A stretch of DNA of 64,000 nucleotides from Couchioplanes caeruleus. Lineage in GTDB: Bacteria > Actinomycetota > Actinomycetes > Mycobacteriales > Micromonosporaceae. The notes beneath the pieces are model-generated. The model was not told the origin of the DNA. It searched no databases and saw nothing but the letters and a program-made list of their open reading frames with translations. The stretch lies in the NCBI RefSeq assembly GCF_023499255.1, contig NZ_CP092183.1, forward strand, positions 4,584,501-4,648,500. Direction: 5' to 3'. The position numbers and the translations under genes are program-made. Each line of letters begins with the position of its first letter. The first letter of the stretch is position 1. This document shows, one piece after another, positions 33,133-41,150 of the stretch.

Positions 33133-33384
33133 CGCCCGCCTCCGTGTCGCACGTCGTCGCCGCCCCGTCGATCACCGTCGAAACGGCGACCTCAGGCTTC
33201 TTCCCGCCCTATCCTGCACGGTACACGGACGCCCTGGGACGAGCGCCACACGAGGTCCGTGTCCGATCCCACTCGGCATACCCGCCGCGACGCGGCCCAA
33301 CCTCGCCGGTCCGCTGGTCACGGAGGGGTCCGCACGCCACCGCGGTACGCGGCGCCGCGATGATGTTCAGCGCTGGGCGTAACC
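33133..33384. other. Gene-free 252 nt between ftsR and the DUF151 gene
   Basis: No convincing ORF is visible on either strand. It must hold the DUF151 promoter unless transcription reads through from ftsR. A GGATAGGGC stretch on the minus strand near 33210 is a possible -10 region. Nothing else stands out. Confidence 0.4.
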
Positions 33385-34128
33385 TCAGCGCCCGAGGGTG
33401 TCACGCAGGCCGGCCCGGACCAGCGCCGCGTGCAGCCGCTGCGACAGGGCCTGCAGCTCGCGCGCCGTCTCGGCCGCACGGGCCCGCGCCGCCGGGTCCT
33501 GCTGGCGCACCAGCGGCGCCAGCAGCTGCGTGAACAGGCCCACCTCGCGGTCGGCGCCGGCGCGGAACGCCCGCAGGTGGCGCGCCTCGAGGCCGTGGCG
33601 GGTCAGCCCGACCACCGCCTCGACGATCACCACCGCGTCGCCGTCGTACCAGCCCGGCGGGCGCGAGACGACCAGGCCGATCCGCTCCAGCTCGGTGAGC
33701 AGCTGCTCGCCGATGCCGGTGCGCTCGACGAGGTCCGCCCGCGACACCCGGGTGTCCGCCGCCTCGGCGGCGGCCTCCGTCTCCGAGCCGACGGCCACCA
33801 GGGTGGGCCGCTGCCGGCTCAGCGGGTCGTCCCCGCGCTCCAGCGCCTCCAGCTGCTCGCGGATCACCCGGAGCGGGAGGTACTGGTCGCGCTGCGCGGT
33901 CAGCACGAAGCGCAGCCGCGCCACGTCGTTCCACGAGTACTTGCGGTAGCCGGAGGCGGTGCGCTGGGGGTCGACCAGCCCTTCCGCCTCCAGGAACCGG
34001 AGCTTCGAGATCGTCGTGTCCGGGAACTCCGTCCGCAGCTGGGCCAGCACCTCCCCGATGCTCATCAGCGCAGCGTCACGGCCCGGGCGTGCGCCCGGGT
34101 CCTGCGCGGCCGCCCCCGACGGGTTCAC
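33385..34128 (-). CDS. ftsR: MerR-family regulator FtsR-like (Rv1828)
   Basis: The protein has 247 residues. The N-terminal winged HTH reads MSIGEVLAQLRTEFPDTTISKLRFLEAEGLVDPQRTASGYRKYSWNDVARLRFVL. The C-terminal half (SRADLVERTGIGEQLLTELERIGLV and a helical tail) matches the Rv1828/FtsR family. In Corynebacterium this regulator controls ftsZ, so a division role is plausible here. Its GTG start overlaps the garA stop (GTGA at 34125-34128). An internal Met22 (MSIGEV) is an alternative start. The third gene of the gcvH-garA-ftsR-DUF151 block. Confidence 0.9.
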   Translation of the reverse strand: MNPSGAAAQDPGARPGRDAALMSIGEVLAQLRTEFPDTTISKLRFLEAEGLVDPQRTASGYRKYSWNDVARLRFVLTAQRDQYLPLRVIREQLEALERGDDPLSRQRPTLVAVGSETEAAAEAADTRVSRADLVERTGIGEQLLTELERIGLVVSRPPGWYDGDAVVIVEAVVGLTRHGLEARHLRAFRAGADREVGLFTQLLAPLVRQQDPAARARAAETARELQALSQRLHAALVRAGLRDTLGR

Positions 34129-34577
34129 GCCCCGCCGCCCTCGCCCTCCGGCCGCGGACCGGCGATGAAGACCAGCCGGAACTTGCCGATCTGGACCTCG
34201 TCACCGTTGCTCAGCGTCGCGGATTCCACCCGCTCCCGGTTCACGTACGTGCCGTTGAGCGAGCCGACGTCGCGGACCGTGAAGGTGCCCCCGTCGCGGT
34301 GGAACTCGGCGTGCCGGCGCGAGACCGTCACGTCGTCCAGGAAGATGTCGCTGTCGGGGTGCCGGCCGCTGGTCGTCACGTCGTGGTCCAGCAGGAACCG
34401 CGCACCCGCGTTCGGGCCGCGGCGCACCACGAGCAGTGCCATCCCGGGGGGCAGCGAACCGGACATCCGGCTCGGCACCACGTCGGTCTCAGGCCCCTCG
34501 AGCACCTCGTCGAGCGCACCGAGGTTCAGCGTGGACGTGACGTCGAGTGGGGGGAACTCGTCGTCTGGGCGCGTCAT
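34125..34577 (-). CDS. garA: FHA-domain regulator GarA/OdhI
   Basis: The protein has 150 residues. The N-terminal part ends near DVTSTLNLGALDEV, which aligns with the phospho-threonine motif ETTS of GarA/OdhI. The FHA domain follows with GRHPDSDIFLDDVTVSRRHAEF, VGSLNGTYVNRE and NGDEVQIGKFRLVF. Known homologues are phosphorylated by PknB/PknG-type kinases and control 2-oxoglutarate dehydrogenase and glutamate metabolism. ATG 34577 is chosen for GAGGTGG about 5 nt upstream. It sits between gcvH and ftsR as in mycobacteria, supporting the name. Confidence 0.95.
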   Translation of the reverse strand: MTRPDDEFPPLDVTSTLNLGALDEVLEGPETDVVPSRMSGSLPPGMALLVVRRGPNAGARFLLDHDVTTSGRHPDSDIFLDDVTVSRRHAEFHRDGGTFTVRDVGSLNGTYVNRERVESATLSNGDEVQIGKFRLVFIAGPRPEGEGGGA

Positions 34578-34787
34578 GGACCACCTCACGGATCTGTTTC
34601 GGTCGCCGCCCGACGACCAAGGGTGAGCAGGCCGGACGTGGGGTCCGGAGCGCAGCGCCCCCCGCCGCCGCAGCCCGGAGGCCCGGACGCACGACTATCG
34701 GTTTCGAAGTAATAACGGTTCTACAGGTGCTCCGCGAGCCTAGTCAGCGCGGATATACCGGGCAACCAGACGCGCGGACGTTCACGA
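34578..34787. other. Intergenic stretch upstream of garA
   Basis: These 210 nt have no gene. They include the most AT-rich patch of the block near 34705-34730, with TTATTAC on the minus strand and a TTCGAA palindrome, probably the garA promoter. The exact elements are not clear. Confidence 0.4.
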
Positions 34788-35168
34788 TCAGCTGTCGGTC
34801 AGCGCCCGGTACGCCTCGGCGTCCAGCAGGCTGCCGAGCGCCGCAGGGTCGTCCGGCGCGATCTCGACCAGCCAGCCGGCCGCGTACGGCTCGGCGTTGA
34901 TCAGCTCGGGCTCGTCGGCCAGCGTGGCGTTGCGGGCGACCACCGTGCCCGCCACCGGCGCGTACAGCTCGGAGACGCTCTTGGTCGACTCGATCTCGCC
35001 CAGCTGGTCGCCGGCCTGCACCACCGTGCCCTCGTCGGGCAGCTGCACGTAGACGATGTCGCCGAGCGCGTCCTGCGCGAAGTGGGTGATGCCCACGCGC
35101 ACGGGACCGGTGCCGTCGCCGGACACCCACTCGTGCTCGGCCGTGTACCGCAGATCCTCAGGAATCAC
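34788..35168 (-). CDS. gcvH: Glycine cleavage system H protein
   Basis: The protein has 126 residues. It is the lipoyl shuttle between the P, T and L proteins. LRYTAEHEWV at the start, GITHFAQDALGDIVYVQLP, and the lipoyl-Lys63 in GEIESTKSVSE are typical. GTG 35168 is chosen because GGAGGAA lies about 6 nt upstream; an in-frame ATG 24 nt further upstream is less likely. It is 28 nt after the DUF881 gene. gcvP is 25 kb away and has a riboswitch; none is seen here. Confidence 0.96.
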   Translation of the reverse strand: MIPEDLRYTAEHEWVSGDGTGPVRVGITHFAQDALGDIVYVQLPDEGTVVQAGDQLGEIESTKSVSELYAPVAGTVVARNATLADEPELINAEPYAAGWLVEIAPDDPAALGSLLDAEAYRALTDS

Positions 35169-35196
35169 ACATTCCTCCGTTGAGAAGCGCACCCGC

Positions 35197-36249
35197 TCAG
35201 GACACCGGGCGCGCGTACTGCAGGCTGGCTGGCTGTCGTACCGCGGTCACGTCGACCGCGGCGCGTTGCTCCATGGTCACGTTACCGCCGGCCTGGTGCA
35301 CCGATTCGACCACCCCACCGGGGATCTGCAGCGCCGTCTGCATGGTCGACGGCACCCCGATCACCCAGAGCGTGTACGGACCGCTGAGCTGCTTGCCGTC
35401 GACGATGATCTCCCCGCCGGCCGCGTCGACGAAATACGACGACGCCACGATCCGCACGGTGACCCCGTTGCCGCCGACCAGCTCCATCACCTCGCCCTGG
35501 GCGCCGCGCAGCTCCTGCACGGCGTTCAGGATCGCGGACGCCTTGATCGGCTGGCCCTTCGGGTCGATGACGATCTTCAGGCCCGGGCCGTGGGCCGGCA
35601 GCGTGCCGGACAACAGGCCCAGCTCACCGGCCCGCTTCTCCGCCTCGGCCAGCGCCGCCTGCCGCCCGGCGACCCCGGACGTGAGCTGCCGCTGACTCTC
35701 CTCCAGGCCGCTGATCTCCTGCTGCAGCCGCTGGTCGCGCGCCTCGAGGTCGGACAGGATCCGGACGAGGTCCTCCTGGCGTGCCGAGGCCAGCCCGGAG
35801 TCGGCGTCGTTGCTGCGCAGCTGCACGACCAGCGTGAAACCGAACAGCGCCAGCAGCACCCAGATCAGCGCCCCGGCCGACGACAGCCGCCGCCACGGCG
35901 CGACGGCCGGCGCCTCGCTCACCGTTTCAGGTGACGCCGCCGGGACCGGTTCGGCCGGCCCGTCCGGGTCCGGCACGTGTGGCCGGGACGCCTCTTCCGG
36001 TACGGCCGCAGCAGGCTCGGAGGTCACCGGTTCCGGAACCGGCCCGGCCGCCGCGGGCACGGCCGGGGGCGGCGGGGCCGTCAGGCGAACCGTCGGCCCG
36101 TCGGCCTCGATCGGCACGTCATGCACGTCATGCACCTCGTGCGCAACGTCATGCGACTCGGCGCCGGCCACGTCCGGAGCCGCGTCGCCCGGCTCCGGCG
36201 AGGGCTCGCCGGGCGGCCCGATGCGCGCGGTCTTCTCGTCGTCCGTCAT
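35197..36249 (-). CDS. DUF881 membrane protein (Rv1825-like)
   Basis: The protein has 350 residues. A long, acidic, Pro-rich cytoplasmic tail of about 120 residues contains His/Val-rich near-repeats (HDVAHEVHDVHDV). One membrane helix follows at about 125-145 (ALIWVLLALFGFTLVV), then a coiled coil (residues 150-200) and the DUF881 domain with GPGLKIVIDPKGQPIKASAILNAVQELR. In mycobacteria this family is linked to cell wall and division. It follows sbp with a 9-nt gap and precedes gcvH. Confidence 0.88.
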   Translation of the reverse strand: MTDDEKTARIGPPGEPSPEPGDAAPDVAGAESHDVAHEVHDVHDVPIEADGPTVRLTAPPPPAVPAAAGPVPEPVTSEPAAAVPEEASRPHVPDPDGPAEPVPAASPETVSEAPAVAPWRRLSSAGALIWVLLALFGFTLVVQLRSNDADSGLASARQEDLVRILSDLEARDQRLQQEISGLEESQRQLTSGVAGRQAALAEAEKRAGELGLLSGTLPAHGPGLKIVIDPKGQPIKASAILNAVQELRGAQGEVMELVGGNGVTVRIVASSYFVDAAGGEIIVDGKQLSGPYTLWVIGVPSTMQTALQIPGGVVESVHQAGGNVTMEQRAAVDVTAVRQPASLQYARPVS

Positions 36250-36258
36250 CGCGCCGCC

Positions 36259-36591
36259 CTACGCCCGGAACAGGTGCCGGCGGATCGCCGCCACGTTGCC
36301 GAAGATACGCACCCCCAGGACCACCACGACACCCGTCGACAGCTGCCCGCCCACGCCGAGCTGATCGCCCAGGTACACGATCAGCGCCGCCACCACCACG
36401 TTCGCAATGAACGACACCACGAACTGCTTGTCGTCGAAGATGCCGTCCAGCTTCGCCCGGACGCCGCCGAACACCGCGTCGAGCGCGGCCACCACCGCGA
36501 TCGGCAGGTACGGCTGCAGCGCCGGCGGCACGGTGGGATGGAACACGATGCCGAGCACGACACCGGCGATCAGGGCGAGTACGGCGATCAT
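36259..36591 (-). CDS. sbp: Small basic protein Sbp (DUF1290)
   Basis: The protein has 110 residues and three hydrophobic helices: MIAVLALIAGVVLGIVF, then LPIAVVAALDAVFGGVRAKLDGIFDDKQF, then VVSFIANVVVAALIVYLGDQLG and STGVVVVLGVRIFGNVAAIRR. It matches DUF1290 (B. subtilis Sbp), an inner membrane protein placed next to division genes. Its ATG overlaps the DUF881 stop (ATGA at 36588-36591), so it is coupled to that gene. Confidence 0.92.
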   Translation of the reverse strand: MIAVLALIAGVVLGIVFHPTVPPALQPYLPIAVVAALDAVFGGVRAKLDGIFDDKQFVVSFIANVVVAALIVYLGDQLGVGGQLSTGVVVVLGVRIFGNVAAIRRHLFRA

Positions 36592-37475
36592 CGGCCGCCT
36601 TTCGACGGGGAGCCGGCCGCGGAGGGCGCGGGCGCGGACGGGGTGGCCTGGCGCAGGTTCGGCTGGGTCGCCGCGTCGAGCGTGACGCCGTGGACGTCCG
36701 AGACGTCGTACGACATGCCGTACTTGCTGTTGAGGGCGCGGAAGAACTTGCCGGCCGCGCCGTCGCGGAAGTCGTCGGCGAGCGAGCCCGGCCCCACCGC
36801 GACCACCTGGTACGGGGTGGTGACCGGTCGCAGGTCGACGAGGATCGCCTCGCCGGCCTGCCGGATCGCCGACGTCGCGGTGAGCCGCTGCCCGTTGATC
36901 GCGACGGCCTCCGCGCCGGCCGCCCACAGCGCGTTCACGGCCAGCTGCAGGTCGGTGTCGCGGACCCGGGCCTCGTTCTCGCGCTCGCCGGTCACCGGGT
37001 CGATCGGGGTGGGCCCGTCGCCGACGGTGATCCGGGCGCCGGAGCCCTTGACCGGCGCGAACCCGGTCTGCGCCTCGAGCCCGCGCAGCTTCGCCACGGC
37101 CGCGCCGCCCAGCTGCTGCTCGCGCAGGCCGGCGACCTCGGCCCGCAGCCGTTCGGCCCGCTCCTGCAGCTGGGCGGTCTCCTCACGGCGGCTCTGCACC
37201 TGGTCGACGAGGGTGTCCCGGGCCTGGGTGCGGGCCGGCTCGTCGGCCATCGTCTGCTGGTACGCCACCACGAGCAGGAACCCGAGCGCGACGAGCGTGA
37301 GACTGCTCACGCCCTTGATCACCTGCCGCCGTACGCCGGTCGGCCCCTCACCGCGCTGCCGGCGGGCGGCCGCGTCGGCGTACCCGGGGTCCAGGGGGTT
37401 GCGGAACAACTCGGTCAGGAAGTCAGGAGTGAACCGCGGCTGCCGGGCGTCGGCGCCGCCGTCGGGCGTGGTCAT
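36588..37475 (-). CDS. DUF881 membrane protein (Rv1823-like)
   Basis: The protein has 295 residues. A cytoplasmic lead of about 55 residues, a helix (SSLTLVALGFLLVVAY), a coiled coil (VQSRREETAQLQERAERLRAEVAGLRE) and the DUF881 fold (GSGARITVGDGPTPID, DTDLQLAVNALWAAGAEAVAINGQRL) are seen. It is a second, diverged copy relative to the one at 35197. ATG 37475 overlaps the phosphatidyltransferase stop (ATGA), and its stop overlaps sbp. The three are one tightly coupled unit. Confidence 0.88.
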   Translation of the reverse strand: MTTPDGGADARQPRFTPDFLTELFRNPLDPGYADAAARRQRGEGPTGVRRQVIKGVSSLTLVALGFLLVVAYQQTMADEPARTQARDTLVDQVQSRREETAQLQERAERLRAEVAGLREQQLGGAAVAKLRGLEAQTGFAPVKGSGARITVGDGPTPIDPVTGERENEARVRDTDLQLAVNALWAAGAEAVAINGQRLTATSAIRQAGEAILVDLRPVTTPYQVVAVGPGSLADDFRDGAAGKFFRALNSKYGMSYDVSDVHGVTLDAATQPNLRQATPSAPAPSAAGSPSKGGR

Positions 37476-38089
37476 CCGGCGACAGCCTCGCGTGCGGACG
37501 CGGCCCGGTCGGCGCGCAGCAGGGCCCGGGTCTGCGCCAGATACAGCACGGCGGCGGCCCAGTACAGGCCGAGCGCCCACCAGGCCAGGCCCCAGCCGAT
37601 CGGCCCGGCAACGCTCTCCGCCGCGGGCACCGCCTCGGCCAGCAGCAGCACCGGGAACGCCCCGAGCAGCACGAACGTGCCGGTCTTGCCGACGTAGTGC
37701 ACGGGCGGCGGGCCGTACCCGTGCCGGCGCAGCACCATCAGCGCCACCCCGAGCACGGCCTCGCGCAGCAGCAGCGCCGCGGTCAGCCACCACGGGACCA
37801 CCTCGCGCACGGTGAAGCCGACGAGCGTGGCCAGGATGTACAGCCGGTCGGCGAACGGGTCGAGCAGCTCGCCCAGCCGGCTCACCGAGTTCATCCGGCG
37901 GGCGACGTACCCGTCGACCCAGTCGGTGGTGCCGCCGAGCGCGAGCACCACGACCGCTGCGACGTCGTGGTGCGGCCCGAGCAGCAGATAGAGGAACAGC
38001 GGCACGCCGAGCAGGCGCACGAAGCTGATCACGTTGGGGAGCGTCCAGATGCGGTTGGTGGCCGTCATGGGCGCAGCCTGCTGCGACAT
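37472..38089 (-). CDS. pgsA: CDP-alcohol phosphatidyltransferase family protein (PgsA2-like)
   Basis: The protein has 205 residues with about five membrane helices. The full CDP-alcohol motif D-G-x2-A-R-x8-G-x3-D-x3-D is seen in DGYVARRMNSVSRLGELLDPFAD. It makes a phospholipid head-group bond, perhaps phosphatidylglycerol phosphate or cardiolipin; synteny matches Rv1822 (PgsA2). ATG 38089 has GGGGG 7-9 nt upstream. It leads the operon pgsA-DUF881-sbp-DUF881, likely also gcvH. Confidence 0.9.
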   Translation of the reverse strand: MSQQAAPMTATNRIWTLPNVISFVRLLGVPLFLYLLLGPHHDVAAVVVLALGGTTDWVDGYVARRMNSVSRLGELLDPFADRLYILATLVGFTVREVVPWWLTAALLLREAVLGVALMVLRRHGYGPPPVHYVGKTGTFVLLGAFPVLLLAEAVPAAESVAGPIGWGLAWWALGLYWAAAVLYLAQTRALLRADRAASAREAVAG

Positions 38090-38286
38090 CGCGCCCCCTC
38101 TCCCCTGCGACTCCGGCCCCGGGCCCCCACCCGCGGACGTCACCAGCGGCGGAAGAGGCCTCGCGGCCGTCCCCCGGGCCGCTGGGCACGCCGGTCCGCG
38201 CGCTCGCCGAGCCACTATAACCAGCCGCGCCCGAGGGCCGGATCACCCGTGCCGCACCGTTCGCCGCCCGTCACCCGCCGCACACC

Positions 38287-38330
38287 GCCTATCGCATCCT
38301 AGGAAGATAGGCTGACACCCCGGCTAGGGT
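38287..38330 (+). promoter_or_regulatory. Leaderless promoter with palindromic operator-like site
   Basis: TAGGGT at 38325-38330 ends 6 nt before the ATG at 38337. Upstream, GCCTATC (38287-38293) and GATAGGC (38306-38312) are perfect inverted arms. They enclose TCCTAGGA, itself a palindrome. The -35 position would fall inside this site, so a repressor is plausible. Confidence 0.5.
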
Positions 38331-38336
38331 CCGTCC

Positions 38337-39140
38337 ATGTCGATCACCGACCGGGATCTCGTCATCGAAGCGGCGGAGGCCGGAGCCGCGGTCGTGCGCT
38401 CCCGCTATGGATCCGCTCTGACCCGCTTCGCCAAGTCCGACGGCGACTTCGCCACCACGGCCGACATCGAGGCCGAGGCGGCCGTCATCGAGGTTCTGCG
38501 GACGGCGCGGCCGGACGACCCGGTGCTGGGTGAGGAGAGCGGCCGCACCGGCTCCGGCGACGACGACCGGCTGTGGCTGGTCGACCCGTTGTGCGGAACC
38601 CTGAACTTCGCAGCGCGGACCATGCTCGCCTCGGTGAACGTCGCGCTGCGAGCCGGCGGCGACGTGACGGTGGCCGCCTGCGCGGACCCGTTCACGAACG
38701 AGGTGTTCTGGACCGGCGCCGCCGCCGCCCACGTCCGCCATGGCGGCGCGGACCGGCGGCTCACCCCGTCGGCCGGCTCGGGGCTGGTCGACGTCAACCT
38801 CGACCCGCCGTTCCCGAACCGCGACGTCTTCTCGGCCGCCCGGATGCTCGCCGACGAGGGATTCATCGCCCGGTTCCGCCCCCGCGTCGTGTCCACCACC
38901 CTGGCCGTGGCCTGGGTCGCCGCCGGCCGCCGCGCCGCGTACGTCACCGACGGCGACCTGCGCGACAGCGTCCACTTCGCGGCCGGGATCGCCCTGTGCC
39001 GGGCGGCCGGATGCGTCGTCACCGGGATCGACGGAGAGCCGGTCCACATGGGGGCCGGCGGCCTCGTGGTGGCCGCGGACGCGCCGACGCATGCCGCCCT
39101 GCTGGCCCTGATCGCGAACCAGCGCCCGCCGAGGAGCTGA
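38337..39140 (+). CDS. Inositol monophosphatase-family protein with changed metal site
   Basis: The protein has 267 residues. The family fold is clear: VLGEESG (Glu66, Glu67), WLVDPLCGTLNF and the C-terminal AYVTDGDLRDSVHFAAGIALCRAAG. Two metal ligands differ from the norm. DPLDGT is here DPLCGT (Cys86 for Asp), and the WDxAAG motif is VHFAAG (His213 for Asp). Catalysis by the usual three-metal mechanism is doubtful. It may be a pseudoenzyme or bind another metal. I recall similar DPLCGT variants in actinobacteria, so it may be a conserved branch. Confidence 0.82.
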   Translation: MSITDRDLVIEAAEAGAAVVRSRYGSALTRFAKSDGDFATTADIEAEAAVIEVLRTARPDDPVLGEESGRTGSGDDDRLWLVDPLCGTLNFAARTMLASVNVALRAGGDVTVAACADPFTNEVFWTGAAAAHVRHGGADRRLTPSAGSGLVDVNLDPPFPNRDVFSAARMLADEGFIARFRPRVVSTTLAVAWVAAGRRAAYVTDGDLRDSVHFAAGIALCRAAGCVVTGIDGEPVHMGAGGLVVAADAPTHAALLALIANQRPPRS

Positions 39141-39144
39141 CGCC

Positions 39145-39173
39145 TCCCGGGCCCGGCAGCACCGGGCCCGGGA
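39145..39173. terminator. Bidirectional hairpin terminator between convergent genes
   Basis: TCCCGGGCCCGG and CCGGGCCCGGGA form a perfect 12-bp stem with a CAGCA loop. It begins 5 nt after the stop of the monophosphatase-like gene and 13 nt before the end of the VWA gene, so it can stop both. Confidence 0.65.
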
Positions 39174-39185
39174 AGCGCCGCCCGC

Positions 39186-41147
39186 TCAGCGTTTGCCGCG
39201 CCGGCTGCGCACGTAGTCGTCCACCACGTACCGGCCCAGCTCGGCCACGTCCGGGCTGAACACCCGGCCCCCGCTGCGCTGCGCCACGGCGTCGACGAAG
39301 CGGCGCAGGCCCGGGTCCTCGCCCAGCATGAACAGGTTCAGCGTGGCGCCGTACCGGGTGAGCTGGTCGACCTCCTGCACCGTCAGCCGGACCGTCTCCG
39401 GCGTCGTCGGCCAGGTGAAGAACGCCTCGCCGTCGTCCTCGAGGTGGGCGGTCGGCTCGCCGTCGGTCACCACCAGCACCACCGGCTCGGAGCCGGGGTG
39501 GCGGCGCAGGTGGCGGCCCGCCAGCTTCAGCGCGTGCTGCAGGTTGGTGCCCTGGACCATGTCCGGTTCGATGGCGGCGAGCTCGCCCTGCGACAGCGAC
39601 ATCGCGTACCGGCCGAAGCCGACGATCTGCAGCGAGTCCTGCGGGAACTGGGTGGCGACGAGGTGCGAGAGCGCGAGCGCGGTCTGTTTCATCGGGCCCC
39701 AGCGGCCGTCGGCGAACATCGAGTACGACAGGTCGACGCAGAGCGCGACCACCGCCGAGGCGCGGCGTTCGGTCTCGGCGACCTCGAAGTCCTCCGGTTC
39801 GAGGCGGACGGGGACCGTGCCCACTCCCCCGCCGGCGCGGCGGCGGACCGCGTTGCCGATCGTGCGCACGACGTCGAGCGGCTGCTCGTCGCCGAACTGC
39901 CAGCGCCGGGACGAGCCGATGAGGTCGCCGGCCGCGCCCGCGTCACGCAGGTCGTGCTCGCCGCGCTGCTTGCCGGACAGGTCCTTGAAGACCTGGGCCA
40001 GCGCCGTACGCCCGAGCCGCCGCAGCGCCTTGGGTGACAGCGTGAGCCCGTCGTCGTCGCGGGTGACCCAGCCCTGCCGGCGCAGCTCGCGTTCCAGCTC
40101 GCGCAGGCGCCGGACGTCGTCGGCCGCGCCCCGGCCGAGCTGGCGTTCCACCGCCTCCACGTCGATGTCGTCCAGCGTGGCGCCGGGGTGTTCCTGGCCG
40201 AGCTGGTCGAGCAGGTCGTCCAGGTCGCCGATCTCGCCCAGGGCCGCGGCCGCGTCGCCGTAGCCGAGGTCCTGCTCGCCGCGCATCCGCTCGCCGCGCC
40301 CCCAGTTGAGGTTGGGCCGCAGCGCGCGCAGATTGCCGGTGAGTTCGGACAGCTGGTCACGCAACGGTCCGTCGCCGAGCGCCTGGTCCATCAACCGTTG
40401 CAGCTCCTCGCGCTGCTGCGGGCTGAGCGAGCGCATCAGCCGCTCGGCCGCCGCGGCCCGGCGGGCCAGCGAGTCGATGAGCTCATCGACGTTCTCCGGC
40501 TTCTCCGGGAAGAAGTCGCCGTGCTTGGCCATGAACTCCTGGAAGGCGTCCGCGGTGTCCTCGCCGCGGGCGTGCTTGCCGAGCAGGTCGTTGAGGTCGG
40601 ACACCATCTCGGCGACCCGGGCGTCCGTGGCCGGGTCGCGGCCCTGCAGCGCGTCGCGCATGCCGGCGAAGCGCTGCTCGACGACCTCGCGCCGCAGCCC
40701 GTCGAGGATCTGCTGGTACAGGGTGCGGGCCTCGTCGCTGGCCCACTGGTATTCGGACAGCTCCTCGACCGCGCGCGACGTCGAGCGCGGCAGGTTGTCC
40801 AGGACGGCCTCGTTGAAGCGGGCGTCCATGTCGTCGCGACCGCGCAGCTCGTCACGCTCGGCGGCGACAGCCTGGTCGAGCAGCTGCTGCGCCCGGGTCA
40901 CCGCGCCGTCGAGGTTGCCGCGGCGCAGCGCCTCGCGCCGCAGCCGCCGGGCGCGGGCCTGCAGGTCGTCCAGCCCTCGCCCGTCGCGCGGACCGCGGCG
41001 CAGCAGGTCGCGCAGCGCGTCGCGGAGGCTGTCGCCGCCCAGGACCCGCTCGCCGACCTCGTCCACCGCGGCCCGCACGTCGTACGGCGGCGCGAGCGGG
41101 TCCGGCCCGTCGCGCCACGCGCCGTACCGGAAGCGGTTGCCGGTCAT
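39186..41147 (-). CDS. VWA-domain protein paired with a MoxR/ChlI-type AAA ATPase
   Basis: The protein has 653 residues. A long helical, charged N-terminal region (residues 30-420, rich in Arg, Asp and Glu) precedes a C-terminal von Willebrand A domain with MIDAS motif DLSYSMFADGRWG and later TDGEPTAHL. Such VWA proteins work with the AAA ATPase encoded just upstream (3-nt gap) as a chelatase- or chaperone-like pair. The client is unknown. No membrane segment is visible. Confidence 0.88.
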   Translation of the reverse strand: MTGNRFRYGAWRDGPDPLAPPYDVRAAVDEVGERVLGGDSLRDALRDLLRRGPRDGRGLDDLQARARRLRREALRRGNLDGAVTRAQQLLDQAVAAERDELRGRDDMDARFNEAVLDNLPRSTSRAVEELSEYQWASDEARTLYQQILDGLRREVVEQRFAGMRDALQGRDPATDARVAEMVSDLNDLLGKHARGEDTADAFQEFMAKHGDFFPEKPENVDELIDSLARRAAAAERLMRSLSPQQREELQRLMDQALGDGPLRDQLSELTGNLRALRPNLNWGRGERMRGEQDLGYGDAAAALGEIGDLDDLLDQLGQEHPGATLDDIDVEAVERQLGRGAADDVRRLRELERELRRQGWVTRDDDGLTLSPKALRRLGRTALAQVFKDLSGKQRGEHDLRDAGAAGDLIGSSRRWQFGDEQPLDVVRTIGNAVRRRAGGGVGTVPVRLEPEDFEVAETERRASAVVALCVDLSYSMFADGRWGPMKQTALALSHLVATQFPQDSLQIVGFGRYAMSLSQGELAAIEPDMVQGTNLQHALKLAGRHLRRHPGSEPVVLVVTDGEPTAHLEDDGEAFFTWPTTPETVRLTVQEVDQLTRYGATLNLFMLGEDPGLRRFVDAVAQRSGGRVFSPDVAELGRYVVDDYVRSRRGKR

Positions 41148-41150
41148 CGG

